From positions 1,426,001-1,490,000 of the forward strand of contig NZ_CP007030.1 of assembly GCF_000227665.2 (NCBI RefSeq): a stretch of 64,000 nt of DNA, written 5' to 3'. Position 1 is the stretch's first letter. Each line of letters begins with the position of its first letter. The notes below the pieces were generated by a model that was not told where the DNA came from, did no database searches, and saw nothing but the letters and a program-made list of their open reading frames with translations. Both the position numbers and the translations under genes were made by a program. Positions 16,640-25,189 of the stretch are shown here, one piece after another. This DNA comes from Thiomicrospira aerophila AL3. Its GTDB lineage: Bacteria > Pseudomonadota > Gammaproteobacteria > Thiomicrospirales > Thiomicrospiraceae.

Positions 16640-17500
16640 TTATTGTAAACTAGTTAACGCAGGCGCATCGCTTATTGAACGAATACGCCTAATGGCCTCA
16701 TCATTTAGCACCACAATACTAATCCGTCTATTTCTAGGATTATAAGGATTCGACTTATCAAGGTGAACGGTATCAGCCAAGCCCACAACCTGAACAACCT
16801 GTTCATACTTAACCCCGCCCTCAATCATCAGACGTCGTGCTGCGTTTGCACGGTCAGCAGATAATTCCCAGTTGGTATAGACCGCTGCCGCACCAAAAGA
16901 TATCGAATCTGTGTGCCCCGCAATACTAATCTTACTGGATGAACTAGCCAAAACCGCGCCTAGTTCTCGGATAATTGTTTGTGCATAGGGTCTGGGTTGA
17001 TCAATGCCTGCAGCAAACATTGGACGTCCACGATCATCGACAATTTGGATTTGTAAACCGTTCGGAGTAATATCAAGGCGAATTTGTTCTTTAAACTCTT
17101 GCAGGACAGGGGATGCTTCAATACGACTTTCGATTTCCCGCTTAAGCCGATTCATTTCCTCCAAATCACGCGCGCTCTGCTGATCATTAAACTGATCACT
17201 TGTCGTACCCCGGCTTGGGTCAAGCATACCCCCCATATCAATAATGGATTCGGTCGCTCTACCTTGGCGTTGTGATTCTATAAGTGTATGAGGAGATGCA
17301 TTAATAATAGTTGGATCACGAAAAAATTCAGCCATGGCTTTTAATTCAGAATCACCGCTACCACTCAGTATCCACAGCATCAAGAAAAAAGCCATAGCAG
17401 CAGTCATAAAATCAGCTAGCGCAACCTTCCAAGCGCCACCATGACCATGATGAGGTGCTTTTTTAATACGCTTGATGATAATAGACTGTTCGTTACTCAC
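16640..17500 (-). CDS. motB: MotB, flagellar stator peptidoglycan-anchoring subunit
   Basis: MotB pairs with MotA to form the ion-conducting stator. The N-terminus HHGHGGAWKVALADFMTAAM contains the single membrane helix and the ion-carrying Asp at residue 30. The OmpA-like peptidoglycan-binding domain (about 150-270) shows ISIAGHTDSISF, NWELSADRANAARRLM and NRRISIVVL. Whether protons or sodium are used cannot be told from this alone. It follows motA by 21 nt. Confidence 0.95.
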   Translation of the reverse strand: MSNEQSIIIKRIKKAPHHGHGGAWKVALADFMTAAMAFFLMLWILSGSGDSELKAMAEFFRDPTIINASPHTLIESQRQGRATESIIDMGGMLDPSRGTTSDQFNDQQSARDLEEMNRLKREIESRIEASPVLQEFKEQIRLDITPNGLQIQIVDDRGRPMFAAGIDQPRPYAQTIIRELGAVLASSSSKISIAGHTDSISFGAAAVYTNWELSADRANAARRLMIEGGVKYEQVVQVVGLADTVHLDKSNPYNPRNRRISIVVLNDEAIRRIRSISDAPALTSLQ

Positions 17501-17521
17501 TGCAGGACTCCAGTTGGGTCA

Positions 17522-18373
17522 TTATTTTTGAGTTTGCAGGTAAGACTCAAGCTCTTGAAAACTAGGTCTATAGTGACCTGGAATGGATTTACGGCCAAAC
17601 TCAATTGCAATCGCAGGGGCATAGCCATTAACATTCGCCATTAAACAGGTTTTAATCGTCAGGAAGAACGCACTCACTTGTTCGGCACGATTTTTCATAT
17701 CTGTCGCTATAGGCCCAACAAAAGCGTAAGACGCCAAAATACCCAGAAAAGTGCCGACTAGGGCTACCGACATGTGGTGTGCAATTTCTAATGGACCCGC
17801 ATCAAGATATGACATCGTAATAATGATCCCCAGTACTGCAGCGATAATACCAAAACCTGGCAATGCCTCTGCCACCCGATTAACAGCTTCAGCTGGCATC
17901 ATCTCTTCATGATGATGAACCTCTAGCTCAAGGATCATTAAATCTTCTAATTGATAAGGATTGCTGGCACCGCTAATCATTAAGCGAAGATAATCGCAAA
18001 TAAAGTCAACAGCATGGTGATTATTCAATAAAGCGGGATAACGTTTGAAAATATCACTAGCATAAGGGTCTTCGATATGGGCTTCAATTGACATCAAGCC
18101 TTCACGACGTGCCTTATTAAATATACGAAACATCAGCCCTAAAAGATCAAGATACAACTCACGGGTGATGGTTGATTTCTTAACCAACCCCAAAGCTTGG
18201 GTTATACCTGACTTTATAACCCAGCCTGGATTGGCAATAACATAAGCACCAAAGGCACAACCAAAAATAATCACCATTTCCAAAGGTTGAAACAAAATGG
18301 CGGCACTGCCATGAGGAAGGTACCCCCCAAAAAAACAGACCAGCACAATTATAGTTCCAACGATGGCTTTCAC
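17522..18373 (-). CDS. motA: MotA, flagellar stator channel subunit
   Basis: MotA forms the pentamer around MotB and contacts FliG. The 283 residues show four membrane helices (first IVGTIIVLVCFFGGYLPHG, last pair from about 175-225 with VAEALPGFGIIAAVLGIIITM and ALVGTFLGILASYAFVGPIA) and a cytoplasmic loop rich in charged residues. This belongs to the larger MotA type found with the HGG-type MotB seen next door. Confidence 0.95.
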   Translation of the reverse strand: MKAIVGTIIVLVCFFGGYLPHGSAAILFQPLEMVIIFGCAFGAYVIANPGWVIKSGITQALGLVKKSTITRELYLDLLGLMFRIFNKARREGLMSIEAHIEDPYASDIFKRYPALLNNHHAVDFICDYLRLMISGASNPYQLEDLMILELEVHHHEEMMPAEAVNRVAEALPGFGIIAAVLGIIITMSYLDAGPLEIAHHMSVALVGTFLGILASYAFVGPIATDMKNRAEQVSAFFLTIKTCLMANVNGYAPAIAIEFGRKSIPGHYRPSFQELESYLQTQK

Positions 18374-18378
18374 GGCTC

Positions 18379-18405
18379 ATTCCAATTAAATTATTAAGTT
18401 GGAAT
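18379..18405. repeat. Inverted repeat between receptor gene and motA
   Basis: ATTCCAA and TTGGAAT form 7-bp arms around an AT-rich 13-nt centre, with partial pairing continuing inward. It lies just upstream of motA and downstream of the receptor gene start side, on the shared transcript. It has no T-run after it on the minus strand, so it does not look like a terminator. A role in mRNA stability or regulation is possible but unproven. Confidence 0.4.
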
Positions 18406-18419
18406 TATAACAAAGCTAT

Positions 18420-19457
18420 TTAGTTTGCGGGTATAAGCTTTGAAATATCTAATTGAGTCTGCTCAATAGTATTTAAAGTTTGTTCAATCATTTGCAAGTT
18501 ATCTAACACTTTCGTTGCCTGCATCCGACTTGAATCAACACGAGTCTGGCCATCTTCCATTACTTTCACTGCGCTACGAGCACGGTTTTGCAGGTCTTCA
18601 ATAATGCCTTGAATCTCACGCGTAGCCTGCTGAGTACGACCAGCCAGTACACGCACCTCATCCGCTACTACCGCAAAACCACGACCATGCTCACCCGCTC
18701 GCGCCGCTTCAATTGCGGCATTAAGTGCTAACAAGTTAGTTTGTTCAGCAATGTCACGAATAAGCACCAATACTGTACCAATGTTGTTACTATCAGACTC
18801 AAGTTGCTCAATAACTTCAGTCGCACGATGCACTTCTTGCCCGAGACCATCTACTTCAGAAACAACCTGATTAACGGAATCCAAACTCACTTGAGAACTG
18901 CGTGATGCCTGACCCACTTCCTTATTCATGCGTTCAATTAAACCCAATAAAGCAGGATTTACCGCCGGCAAATTAACAACCGGCTTAACTTCAGAAGCAA
19001 GTTGTAATTGACGAGCCTTGGCTGAGGCTAACTCCTCTTCCATATCGGCAAGCGATGACGAGTAATTTTGAATTTTAGACTCTAGGTCATAAACCTGTTG
19101 TTCTTTTTTATTTAACTGGGTTTTTAAGGCATCCGTTTGATCCTTAACCTTAAACAACACCTGATTTAACAGATCAATAACACGCTGATCATAGCGAGCC
19201 GAAATAGGCGGATCAATTTCTTGCGCACGATTTAAGTCATGTAACGTACCAATCAACTCATTCTGATCAAACTCTGCTTGGCGATTACACCAAAACAAAT
19301 AAACTATAGCCGCGACGATAACACTCGTTACCCCGACTAAAATTGCACCATAACCCAATAAGGCTGGGACCGTTATTGATGCTGCATCCGCAAACACCCA
19401 GGTTGGCCATGCTAGCAATCCAAAACTCAGTCCAACTGGACGAAATAAGCTTTTCAT
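18420..19457 (-). CDS. Methyl-accepting chemotaxis-type receptor with no sensory domain
   Basis: The C-terminal half (about 165-345) is an MCP signalling coiled coil, with the hairpin tip [38 protein letters not shown] near 236-272 that contacts CheA and CheW. The N-terminus has two hydrophobic segments (about 8-24 and 32-55) separated by only a few residues, then a cytoplasmic coiled coil. No periplasmic ligand domain, HAMP or PAS domain is visible, and there is no C-terminal CheR-docking pentapeptide. The gene lies between fliK and motA, suggesting a motility-linked role. Its signal is unknown. Confidence 0.88.
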   Translation of the reverse strand: MKSLFRPVGLSFGLLAWPTWVFADAASITVPALLGYGAILVGVTSVIVAAIVYLFWCNRQAEFDQNELIGTLHDLNRAQEIDPPISARYDQRVIDLLNQVLFKVKDQTDALKTQLNKKEQQVYDLESKIQNYSSSLADMEEELASAKARQLQLASEVKPVVNLPAVNPALLGLIERMNKEVGQASRSSQVSLDSVNQVVSEVDGLGQEVHRATEVIEQLESDSNNIGTVLVLIRDIAEQTNLLALNAAIEAARAGEHGRGFAVVADEVRVLAGRTQQATREIQGIIEDLQNRARSAVKVMEDGQTRVDSSRMQATKVLDNLQMIEQTLNTIEQTQLDISKLIPAN

Positions 19458-19466
19458 CCTACTCTC

Positions 19467-21566
19467 CTAAACATAAAAATCGATGGTATTAGAATTAAAT
19501 TTATTTGTTGTGACAGCCAACGCTTCTAAAGGCTCTTCATCATTTAGGCCGGCTTGACCCGAATGTGTAGAATTTTGAGGCTGTCCACCTTTAAAAAATT
19601 GTGACGAATTATTATCAGCAGAACCCTGCGCAACTTGTAGCTGGTCAAATTTAATACCAGCCTCAGTCAACATATCTCTAAGCCTCGGTAAAGCTTGTTC
19701 CATTGCATCCTTGGTTTGAGCATGTTGCGCAAGCATTTGCACTTGCACCACCTGATCTCTATCAAGACTCACCATCAGTCTTATTGGCCCCAAATTGGCA
19801 GGGTTAAGCTGGATTTGCGCCTGCGACACCTGTTGATTAATCATATACATTAACCGCTGCCCCAGCGCGGTTTCCCATTGCGCCTGACGCAACGCATAAT
19901 TAATTGCCGGCAAGGTAACTGGCGCACGCTCACTTAATGACATAGTCGTTGGCATCTGCGCCACTTGCATTAAATTAACTACTGAGCTCGAATCATCTTC
20001 TGAACTTTCAGTCGTCACTGCAGACATCTGGGTTTGTATCGCCTGCTCAATAACTTGGTTATTGTGCGCCAGGGTAGCCTGGATTGGCAAGGCAGCACTT
20101 TGAATTGGAGCAGACTTAACCCCTCCAACTTCAAACAACCCTGTCAGCAGGCCTGCTGATCTTGAATTATCAGCCGCTTTAGATGCCAAGCTCAAGCCAT
20201 TATCTACCGAAGCCGAGCCTAAGCGCAAACCATTACTTATTGGAACAGTTAAAGGGACTGAGGCGAATGATCGAGGGTTTAGACTCTGAACCGTGGCGGC
20301 ATCTACAGAAGAATTTATTGCTAAACCCAATCCTGGCACAAACAGTTGTTGCGGCAAAGATGATTTTTGCGCAACGTCACTTAATGGCAACACAGCCACC
20401 GGTGGCGTAACAATTGGCACAGATTGAGATTGACCTGCAACTATTTGTGCAATGTTAAAGTTTACAGCCCCTAAATCTCTCGCAGCCAATTGCTCCACAG
20501 CTTCTACGCCCCAAGCCATAACTTGCTGCGGCAATAAAATCTCTATTTCACTCTTACCTTCGGACAAGGCTTGATCAACTAGGGTTTGCATCACTGGCGG
20601 CAGAGCCACTTCTTCTAATTGAGATACGGATAGCTCTAATGGAACCCATTTTACAGCGGAATCATCTTGAGCAATTAACCGGTCAAACAATTGCGGCAAG
20701 TCAAATGACTGCGCCTCACTAGCTAAAGACACCTCAAAAGGCAGTAACGAAGTAATCTGTTTGTCAGTCTGTGGCAAGCCAAAAAAATCTAGTTTAGGTG
20801 ACTTAGATGGCTCAGTTAATAGCACTTGCTCTAAGTCACTCGCCGTTGGATTTGAAACTAACCATGCTGACAGTTCTTCCACAACCGCGTTAGAACCTTC
20901 TTCATTTTTAACGGCAAACTCTACAAAAGGCGGCATCTTGAGCGCGGTAGGTTTAACTGCGACAGAATTTGGATCTAAAGCTGTAGGGGACTGCCCAGCC
21001 TGGTCAAGTTCAACATCAATATTTAACTCAGCATCAACACCCACTTGAGCCGTTGCAAATCTCAAAACTTCAGCAGGTACACTCAATACGACATCCCGCT
21101 CAAACTCAAAGCCAAGATCTACCAAGTTGCTTGCAGGCAAAGTTACATCAATTATCTGTAAACTTGTTTTCACAGGATCGGCTAATCTTTGTGATAAGTT
21201 TAAACCTGCTATCTCCCTAATAACCGCCTCCGCAACAGGCTGCAAATTATGTGCAACCGGTAATTCTTGCCTAGTTACGACCAAATCAGCTCCGATCATC
21301 GGTAAATCAGTATCTAAAACGGCTACTGCTGGCATGGTCGCCTGATTAAATTTGAAATCTATCGGTTGATCAGAACCAGGATTGACAGGATTTAGCTGAG
21401 AAGCCATTCGATTTTCGCGAGACTGAGTGTTTAGCAATTGCGCCAACATATTTGCGAACCCAGCTTGATCAGCAGACGGATTAGGCTCAGATGGCACAAA
21501 AGCCAAGCCGAATGGTACAGGCTTAGGCACATCCACTTGATTCAACCCTGGCATAAATGAAAGCAT
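19467..21566 (-). CDS. fliK: FliK, flagellar hook-length control protein
   Basis: FliK is a secreted ruler whose C-terminus triggers the FlhB specificity switch when the hook is complete. The conserved Flg_hook domain is seen near residues 565-650, with VSQAQIQLNPANLGPIRLMVSLDRDQVVQVQMLAQHAQTKDAMEQALPRLRDML shown in parts such as LNPANLGPIRLMV and ALPRLRDMLTEAG. The first 550 residues are low-complexity, acidic and Ala/Leu/Val/Pro-rich, as usual for the ruler part. At 699 residues it is much longer than the enteric 400. A perfect 16-bp palindrome around CAGGCCTG lies at 20144-20159. Confidence 0.93.
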   Translation of the reverse strand: MLSFMPGLNQVDVPKPVPFGLAFVPSEPNPSADQAGFANMLAQLLNTQSRENRMASQLNPVNPGSDQPIDFKFNQATMPAVAVLDTDLPMIGADLVVTRQELPVAHNLQPVAEAVIREIAGLNLSQRLADPVKTSLQIIDVTLPASNLVDLGFEFERDVVLSVPAEVLRFATAQVGVDAELNIDVELDQAGQSPTALDPNSVAVKPTALKMPPFVEFAVKNEEGSNAVVEELSAWLVSNPTASDLEQVLLTEPSKSPKLDFFGLPQTDKQITSLLPFEVSLASEAQSFDLPQLFDRLIAQDDSAVKWVPLELSVSQLEEVALPPVMQTLVDQALSEGKSEIEILLPQQVMAWGVEAVEQLAARDLGAVNFNIAQIVAGQSQSVPIVTPPVAVLPLSDVAQKSSLPQQLFVPGLGLAINSSVDAATVQSLNPRSFASVPLTVPISNGLRLGSASVDNGLSLASKAADNSRSAGLLTGLFEVGGVKSAPIQSAALPIQATLAHNNQVIEQAIQTQMSAVTTESSEDDSSSVVNLMQVAQMPTTMSLSERAPVTLPAINYALRQAQWETALGQRLMYMINQQVSQAQIQLNPANLGPIRLMVSLDRDQVVQVQMLAQHAQTKDAMEQALPRLRDMLTEAGIKFDQLQVAQGSADNNSSQFFKGGQPQNSTHSGQAGLNDEEPLEALAVTTNKFNSNTIDFYV
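20144..20159. repeat. 16-bp perfect palindrome containing CAGGCCTG
   Basis: TCAGCAGGCCTGCTGA is a perfect palindrome inside fliK and the longest extended example of the CAGGCCTG octamer in the window. Other exact octamers start at 998, 12504, 23901, 24082, 25871, 31940, 37851, 45541, 46761, 48035, 49450, 50553, 56898, 58177, 60722 and 61457. Confidence 0.85.
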
Positions 21567-21608
21567 ATTCGCTTTATCCTAATCTTAAATTTGGCTAACT
21601 ATGCACAA

Positions 21609-21623
21609 GCAAACTCTATGCCG
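21609..21623 (-). promoter_or_regulatory. Candidate sigma-54 promoter before fliK
   Basis: Read on the minus strand this is CGGCAT-N5-TTGC, which keeps the essential GG and GC dinucleotides and spacing of the -24/-12 consensus with two changes in the first element. It falls in the 59-bp gap between fliJ and fliK, so it could give an internal start for fliK, the receptor, motA and motB. Confidence 0.45.
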
Positions 21624-21625
21624 AA

Positions 21626-22069
21626 TTACGATTTCTGCGAATTTTTTTGCTGAACCCAATCATCTAGCATTTGCTGCTCTTGTTTAGAAAGATGCACTTC
21701 ACGGTTCTGACACCATCGCTCATGCAAAATTTCCAGTAATTTGACACGCTGTTGCTTTTCGGCCAACACACCCGTTAGGCCTTGAATTTTCTCATCAATA
21801 GGAGGTACTTTCGCTTGCGTTGCCTCAATCGCTTGATTAAGGCGCTCTACGAAAATATTTTGGGCAAGCAACTGAGAGACAAAACTAACCTCTTGATGAG
21901 CATTTCCTACATATTCAGATAAATAGTCTTGTAACTGCTGAACCTGAGTATAAAGCTCTTGCTTTTGCTGCTCCAACACCGTGACTTCAGCATACAGCTG
22001 ATCACGCTCTTGTTCAGCCCATTCACGCAAACGAGCCAAGCGCTCAATACGTCGAGTCCAACTCATCAA
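21626..22069 (-). CDS. fliJ: FliJ, flagellar export ATPase stalk protein
   Basis: FliJ is the coiled-coil stalk in the FliI hexamer that links the ATPase to FlhA. The 147 residues are almost entirely charged alpha helix with heptad character (RLARLREWAEQERDQLYAEV, QAIEATQAKVPPIDEKIQGL), the right length for FliJ. It overlaps fliI by 4 nt. Identity rests on length, coiled coil and position, since FliJ sequences diverge strongly. Confidence 0.9.
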   Translation of the reverse strand: MMSWTRRIERLARLREWAEQERDQLYAEVTVLEQQKQELYTQVQQLQDYLSEYVGNAHQEVSFVSQLLAQNIFVERLNQAIEATQAKVPPIDEKIQGLTGVLAEKQQRVKLLEILHERWCQNREVHLSKQEQQMLDDWVQQKNSQKS

Positions 22070-23424
22070 CTAGCCTTGGTACTAACCAACTGCGCTAAGC
22101 CGGCAATGCTTTGCTCCAGGGAAAAGGATTCACCTATAGATTGTGAAAGGAATTGCTGAATCTCTGGCAACTTCTGCAAAGCCAAATCAAGCTCTGGCTG
22201 CGAACCCTTACGATAGGCCCCCAAATTGATTAAATCTTTTTGCTGCTCGTACAAACTTAACCATTTTTTTACCACTAACGCTTGCTTGAACTGTTCTGGA
22301 CTCGCCACTTCAATCATTAAACGACTAATAGACGCTTCAACATCAATCGCTGGGTAACGTCCAGACTCGGCAATTGCCCTAGATAACACAATATGCCCAT
22401 CTAGAACACCACGCGCCGCATCGACAATAGGATCCGACTGATCATCGCCTTCAGCAAGCACTGTATAAATAGCCGTAATTGAACCACTATGCTCACGCCC
22501 ATTCCCGGCACGCTCGACCAATTGTGGTAAACGAGAAAAAACCGACGGTGGATAGCCCTTGCTTGCGGGCGGCTCACCAATGGCTAATGCTATTTCACGT
22601 TGCGCCTGCGCAAAGCGGGTTAGAGAATCCATTAATAATAAGACATGACGGCCTTTATCACGAAAATACTCCGCTACTGCCGTCGCAAGCATGGCAGCAT
22701 GTAAGCGCAATAAAGGCGGGTCGTCTGCAGGGGCGACAATCACCACCGCTCTTTTCAAGCCCTCTTCGCCAAGGTTATGGCGCACAAAATCATTCACCTC
22801 GCGCCCACGCTCTCCAACCAGGCCCACCACCACAACCTCAGCTTCAGTGTAGCGTGTCATCATTCCTAGCAACACACTTTTACCCACACCCGTGCCAGCC
22901 ATTAAACCCAAACGCTGGCCTCGTCCAAAGGTCAACAAAGCATTTATCGCCCGAATACCTACATCCAGTGGCTGCTCAACGGGCGCTCGATTAAGCGGAT
23001 TAATTGGCTCACCGACTAAACTAATACACGCGTCGGTCTTAATGACACCCTTGTCATCTAATGGCTGACCATGGCCATTAATAACCCGCCCTAGCATCGC
23101 CTCACCCACACCTATGGCGACACTCCCCTCCAATGGCGTCACACGCGCATTCGGGGCTAAGCCATGGGTGCGACTGACCGGCATCAGATATAAACGCTCA
23201 TCCTGAAAACCCACCACCTCAGCTATCACATCCTGACCATCAGGATGTGATACACGACAGCGACTCCCTAAGGGAGCAAAGGTTCCAACCACCTCAAGGG
23301 TCATTCCCACTACACGCACTAAACGACCAGAGGTTTTTAATTTAGGCTTAGCTGGAATCTGCTGCTTTAATTGACTCAAACGTTCCGCTAAAGCTGCGCT
23401 AACTTCTGCCTGAACCCCCGTCAT
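22066..23424 (-). CDS. fliI: FliI, flagellum-specific export ATPase
   Basis: FliI is an F1-beta-like ATPase that unfolds and delivers substrates to the export gate. The Walker A GLMAGTGVGKSVLLG is near residue 176, Walker B VLLLMDSLTRFAQAQREIAL near 255, and the family signature PPSVFSRLPQLVERAG follows. It overlaps fliH and fliJ by 4 nt each (ATGA), as in most flagellar operons. Confidence 0.97.
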   Translation of the reverse strand: MTGVQAEVSAALAERLSQLKQQIPAKPKLKTSGRLVRVVGMTLEVVGTFAPLGSRCRVSHPDGQDVIAEVVGFQDERLYLMPVSRTHGLAPNARVTPLEGSVAIGVGEAMLGRVINGHGQPLDDKGVIKTDACISLVGEPINPLNRAPVEQPLDVGIRAINALLTFGRGQRLGLMAGTGVGKSVLLGMMTRYTEAEVVVVGLVGERGREVNDFVRHNLGEEGLKRAVVIVAPADDPPLLRLHAAMLATAVAEYFRDKGRHVLLLMDSLTRFAQAQREIALAIGEPPASKGYPPSVFSRLPQLVERAGNGREHSGSITAIYTVLAEGDDQSDPIVDAARGVLDGHIVLSRAIAESGRYPAIDVEASISRLMIEVASPEQFKQALVVKKWLSLYEQQKDLINLGAYRKGSQPELDLALQKLPEIQQFLSQSIGESFSLEQSIAGLAQLVSTKAS

Positions 23425-24161
23425 AGCGCATCCGTGGTCGCATCAGCAGCCAACCACTGCTCTCGAGCCTTGGTCAAATAATCAGCCATCTCTTTACGCC
23501 AGTCATAACTAACCTCAGAAAACTTGTGATGTAATTTAAAATTACCTACAGCCAACTGTCCATCAGCCACTAATTTCAAATCATCTCGAAAGGCTTTTAA
23601 CACAGGGGCAACCGCAGCTAGGTCGTCAGGGTGCAACCAAAGTGTCATAGACGGTTCTTCTGGTTCAGGATCGGGATTTAAACGCTGCATGGCTTGCTTA
23701 ATCAAGCTTACCAAGTGATCGGTGTCTTTCGGCGCGCTATCAGTTATAAACCCCTCTGCAAGCTGTACCGCCAACTCCACCGTTTGCTGAAAAACCTGAT
23801 CAGCAAGCTGCGCATTAGGTGAACTTAAAAATGCAATGAGTGGCTCTAGACGCTGCTCTAAATCCAACAGTTTTTGATGGTTCTCTGCCGTAGCGGCCTG
23901 CAGGCCTGCTGCTTGACCTTGCTCAAACCCTTCTTGATAACCTTGCTCAAAACCATCACGCTTTGCTTGCTCAAAAGCTTCTTGCTTAATAAGTTTGGCC
24001 GGTTGCGCCTTCGCCTCGGCAGCCAAACGAGCCTGCTTGGCTAACATTTCTTTGCGCTGCTGATCTAAATCAACGAACTGCCAGGCCTGCACATCATGTT
24101 GGGCAAGATGATTACTCTTTAGAATGGTTGGAGCTATCGCCTCATCAGACGGTTTATCCAT
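23421..24161 (-). CDS. fliH: FliH, flagellar export ATPase regulator
   Basis: FliH binds and restrains FliI and tethers it to the C-ring. The 246 residues include the glycine-repeat helix FEQGYQEGFEQGQAAGLQAA (about 80-100), a coiled coil, and the C-terminal V-ATPase-E-like domain from about 120. Position between fliG and fliI supports the call. Two CAGGCCTG octamers lie in this gene. Confidence 0.92.
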   Translation of the reverse strand: MDKPSDEAIAPTILKSNHLAQHDVQAWQFVDLDQQRKEMLAKQARLAAEAKAQPAKLIKQEAFEQAKRDGFEQGYQEGFEQGQAAGLQAATAENHQKLLDLEQRLEPLIAFLSSPNAQLADQVFQQTVELAVQLAEGFITDSAPKDTDHLVSLIKQAMQRLNPDPEPEEPSMTLWLHPDDLAAVAPVLKAFRDDLKLVADGQLAVGNFKLHHKFSEVSYDWRKEMADYLTKAREQWLAADATTDAL

Positions 24162-25186
24162 TAGACAAACTCTTCACCCGAACCAGGCAACATTAATTTG
24201 CCCTCATCAGCCAAACGGCGAACGATTTGTACCACTTTACGCTGCGATTCTTCGACTTCGCTGAGCTTGACTGGACCACCTGCTTCAAGATCATCGCGCA
24301 TAATATCGGCCTGACGTTTTGACATGTTATTAAGAATTTTTTCTTTAAGGTCTTTTTCAGCACCTTTCAAAGCAAGCAACAAGACATCTTGTGGAATATC
24401 GGCCACCAAGGTTTGCATACCCCGATCTTCCAAACCAATAATATCGTCAAACACAAACATCTTGTCTTGGATAGAGGTTGCCATATCACTATTATCTTCA
24501 GAAATTTTCTCTAAGATCTTCGTATCTAGGCCGCCACCAACCAGGTTAAGCATTTCTGCGGCTCGTTTCACACCACCAATCGATGCTAGCTTGCCCCCCT
24601 CCCCATCACGAGAAGCATTTTCTAACACTTCATTTAAATCAAACAAAGCACGTGGCTGAATGGTTGATAAACTCGCCACACGATAAATCACCTCTGCTTG
24701 GAAACGCTCAGGAATACCCCTCAAAACTTCAGCAGCGGTTTCAGCATCAAAATAAGACAGAATTATCGCAACAACTTGCGGATGCTCATTTCGCAGCATA
24801 TTTGCTATTGCAGAAGGGTGCATCCACTTCAAAGCCTCTAAACCGCGCACCTGGTCCGCCAGCATTGAGGCATCCATGCTATAACCGCCACCGCCACCGC
24901 CCAATGCATCAGACATTAAGGACTGGGCATACTCACCAGGATCGACACCCAAGGCATCCTGGCTCAGCGTTTCAATAAAATCAGTCATCACAAACTGCAC
25001 TTTATCGTGACCAATCTTATCCAAATCAGACATAGCATTACCTAAGCGCTGAACTTCCCTTGGGTTAAGATGCTTTAAAATACCTTCAGCACTCTCTTTT
25101 CCAAGCGACAGCAATAAAATCGCTGCTTTTTCAGTTCCAGAAAGATCAAACTCGACATCTTTGGCACCTGCTTTATCGTCAGCCAT
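24161..25186 (-). CDS. fliG: FliG, flagellar rotor/switch protein
   Basis: FliG sits on the MS ring and transmits torque from MotA. The 341-residue product has the N-terminal FliF-binding domain (GTEKAAILLLSLGKESAEGILKHL), the middle domain with EHPQVVAIILSYFDAETAAEVL and the charged torque helix at the C-terminus (LEDRGMQTLVADIPQDVLLLALKGA, shown here in part). It has a Gly-rich insertion GGGGGYSMDAS near 97-107. It abuts fliF by 3 nt and overlaps fliH by 1 nt. Confidence 0.97.
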   Translation of the reverse strand: MADDKAGAKDVEFDLSGTEKAAILLLSLGKESAEGILKHLNPREVQRLGNAMSDLDKIGHDKVQFVMTDFIETLSQDALGVDPGEYAQSLMSDALGGGGGGYSMDASMLADQVRGLEALKWMHPSAIANMLRNEHPQVVAIILSYFDAETAAEVLRGIPERFQAEVIYRVASLSTIQPRALFDLNEVLENASRDGEGGKLASIGGVKRAAEMLNLVGGGLDTKILEKISEDNSDMATSIQDKMFVFDDIIGLEDRGMQTLVADIPQDVLLLALKGAEKDLKEKILNNMSKRQADIMRDDLEAGGPVKLSEVEESQRKVVQIVRRLADEGKLMLPGSGEEFV

Positions 25187-25189
25187 TTG

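Noticed and set aside
18379-18405. Terminator between the receptor gene and motA
   Set aside because: The stem is short and AT-rich and no T-run follows on the minus strand; kept only as an inverted repeat.
22479-22994. 171-codon open frame on the plus strand
   Set aside because: It lies wholly antisense to fliI, has His/Pro-rich composition with no recognisable domain, and is explained by the codon pattern of the real gene.
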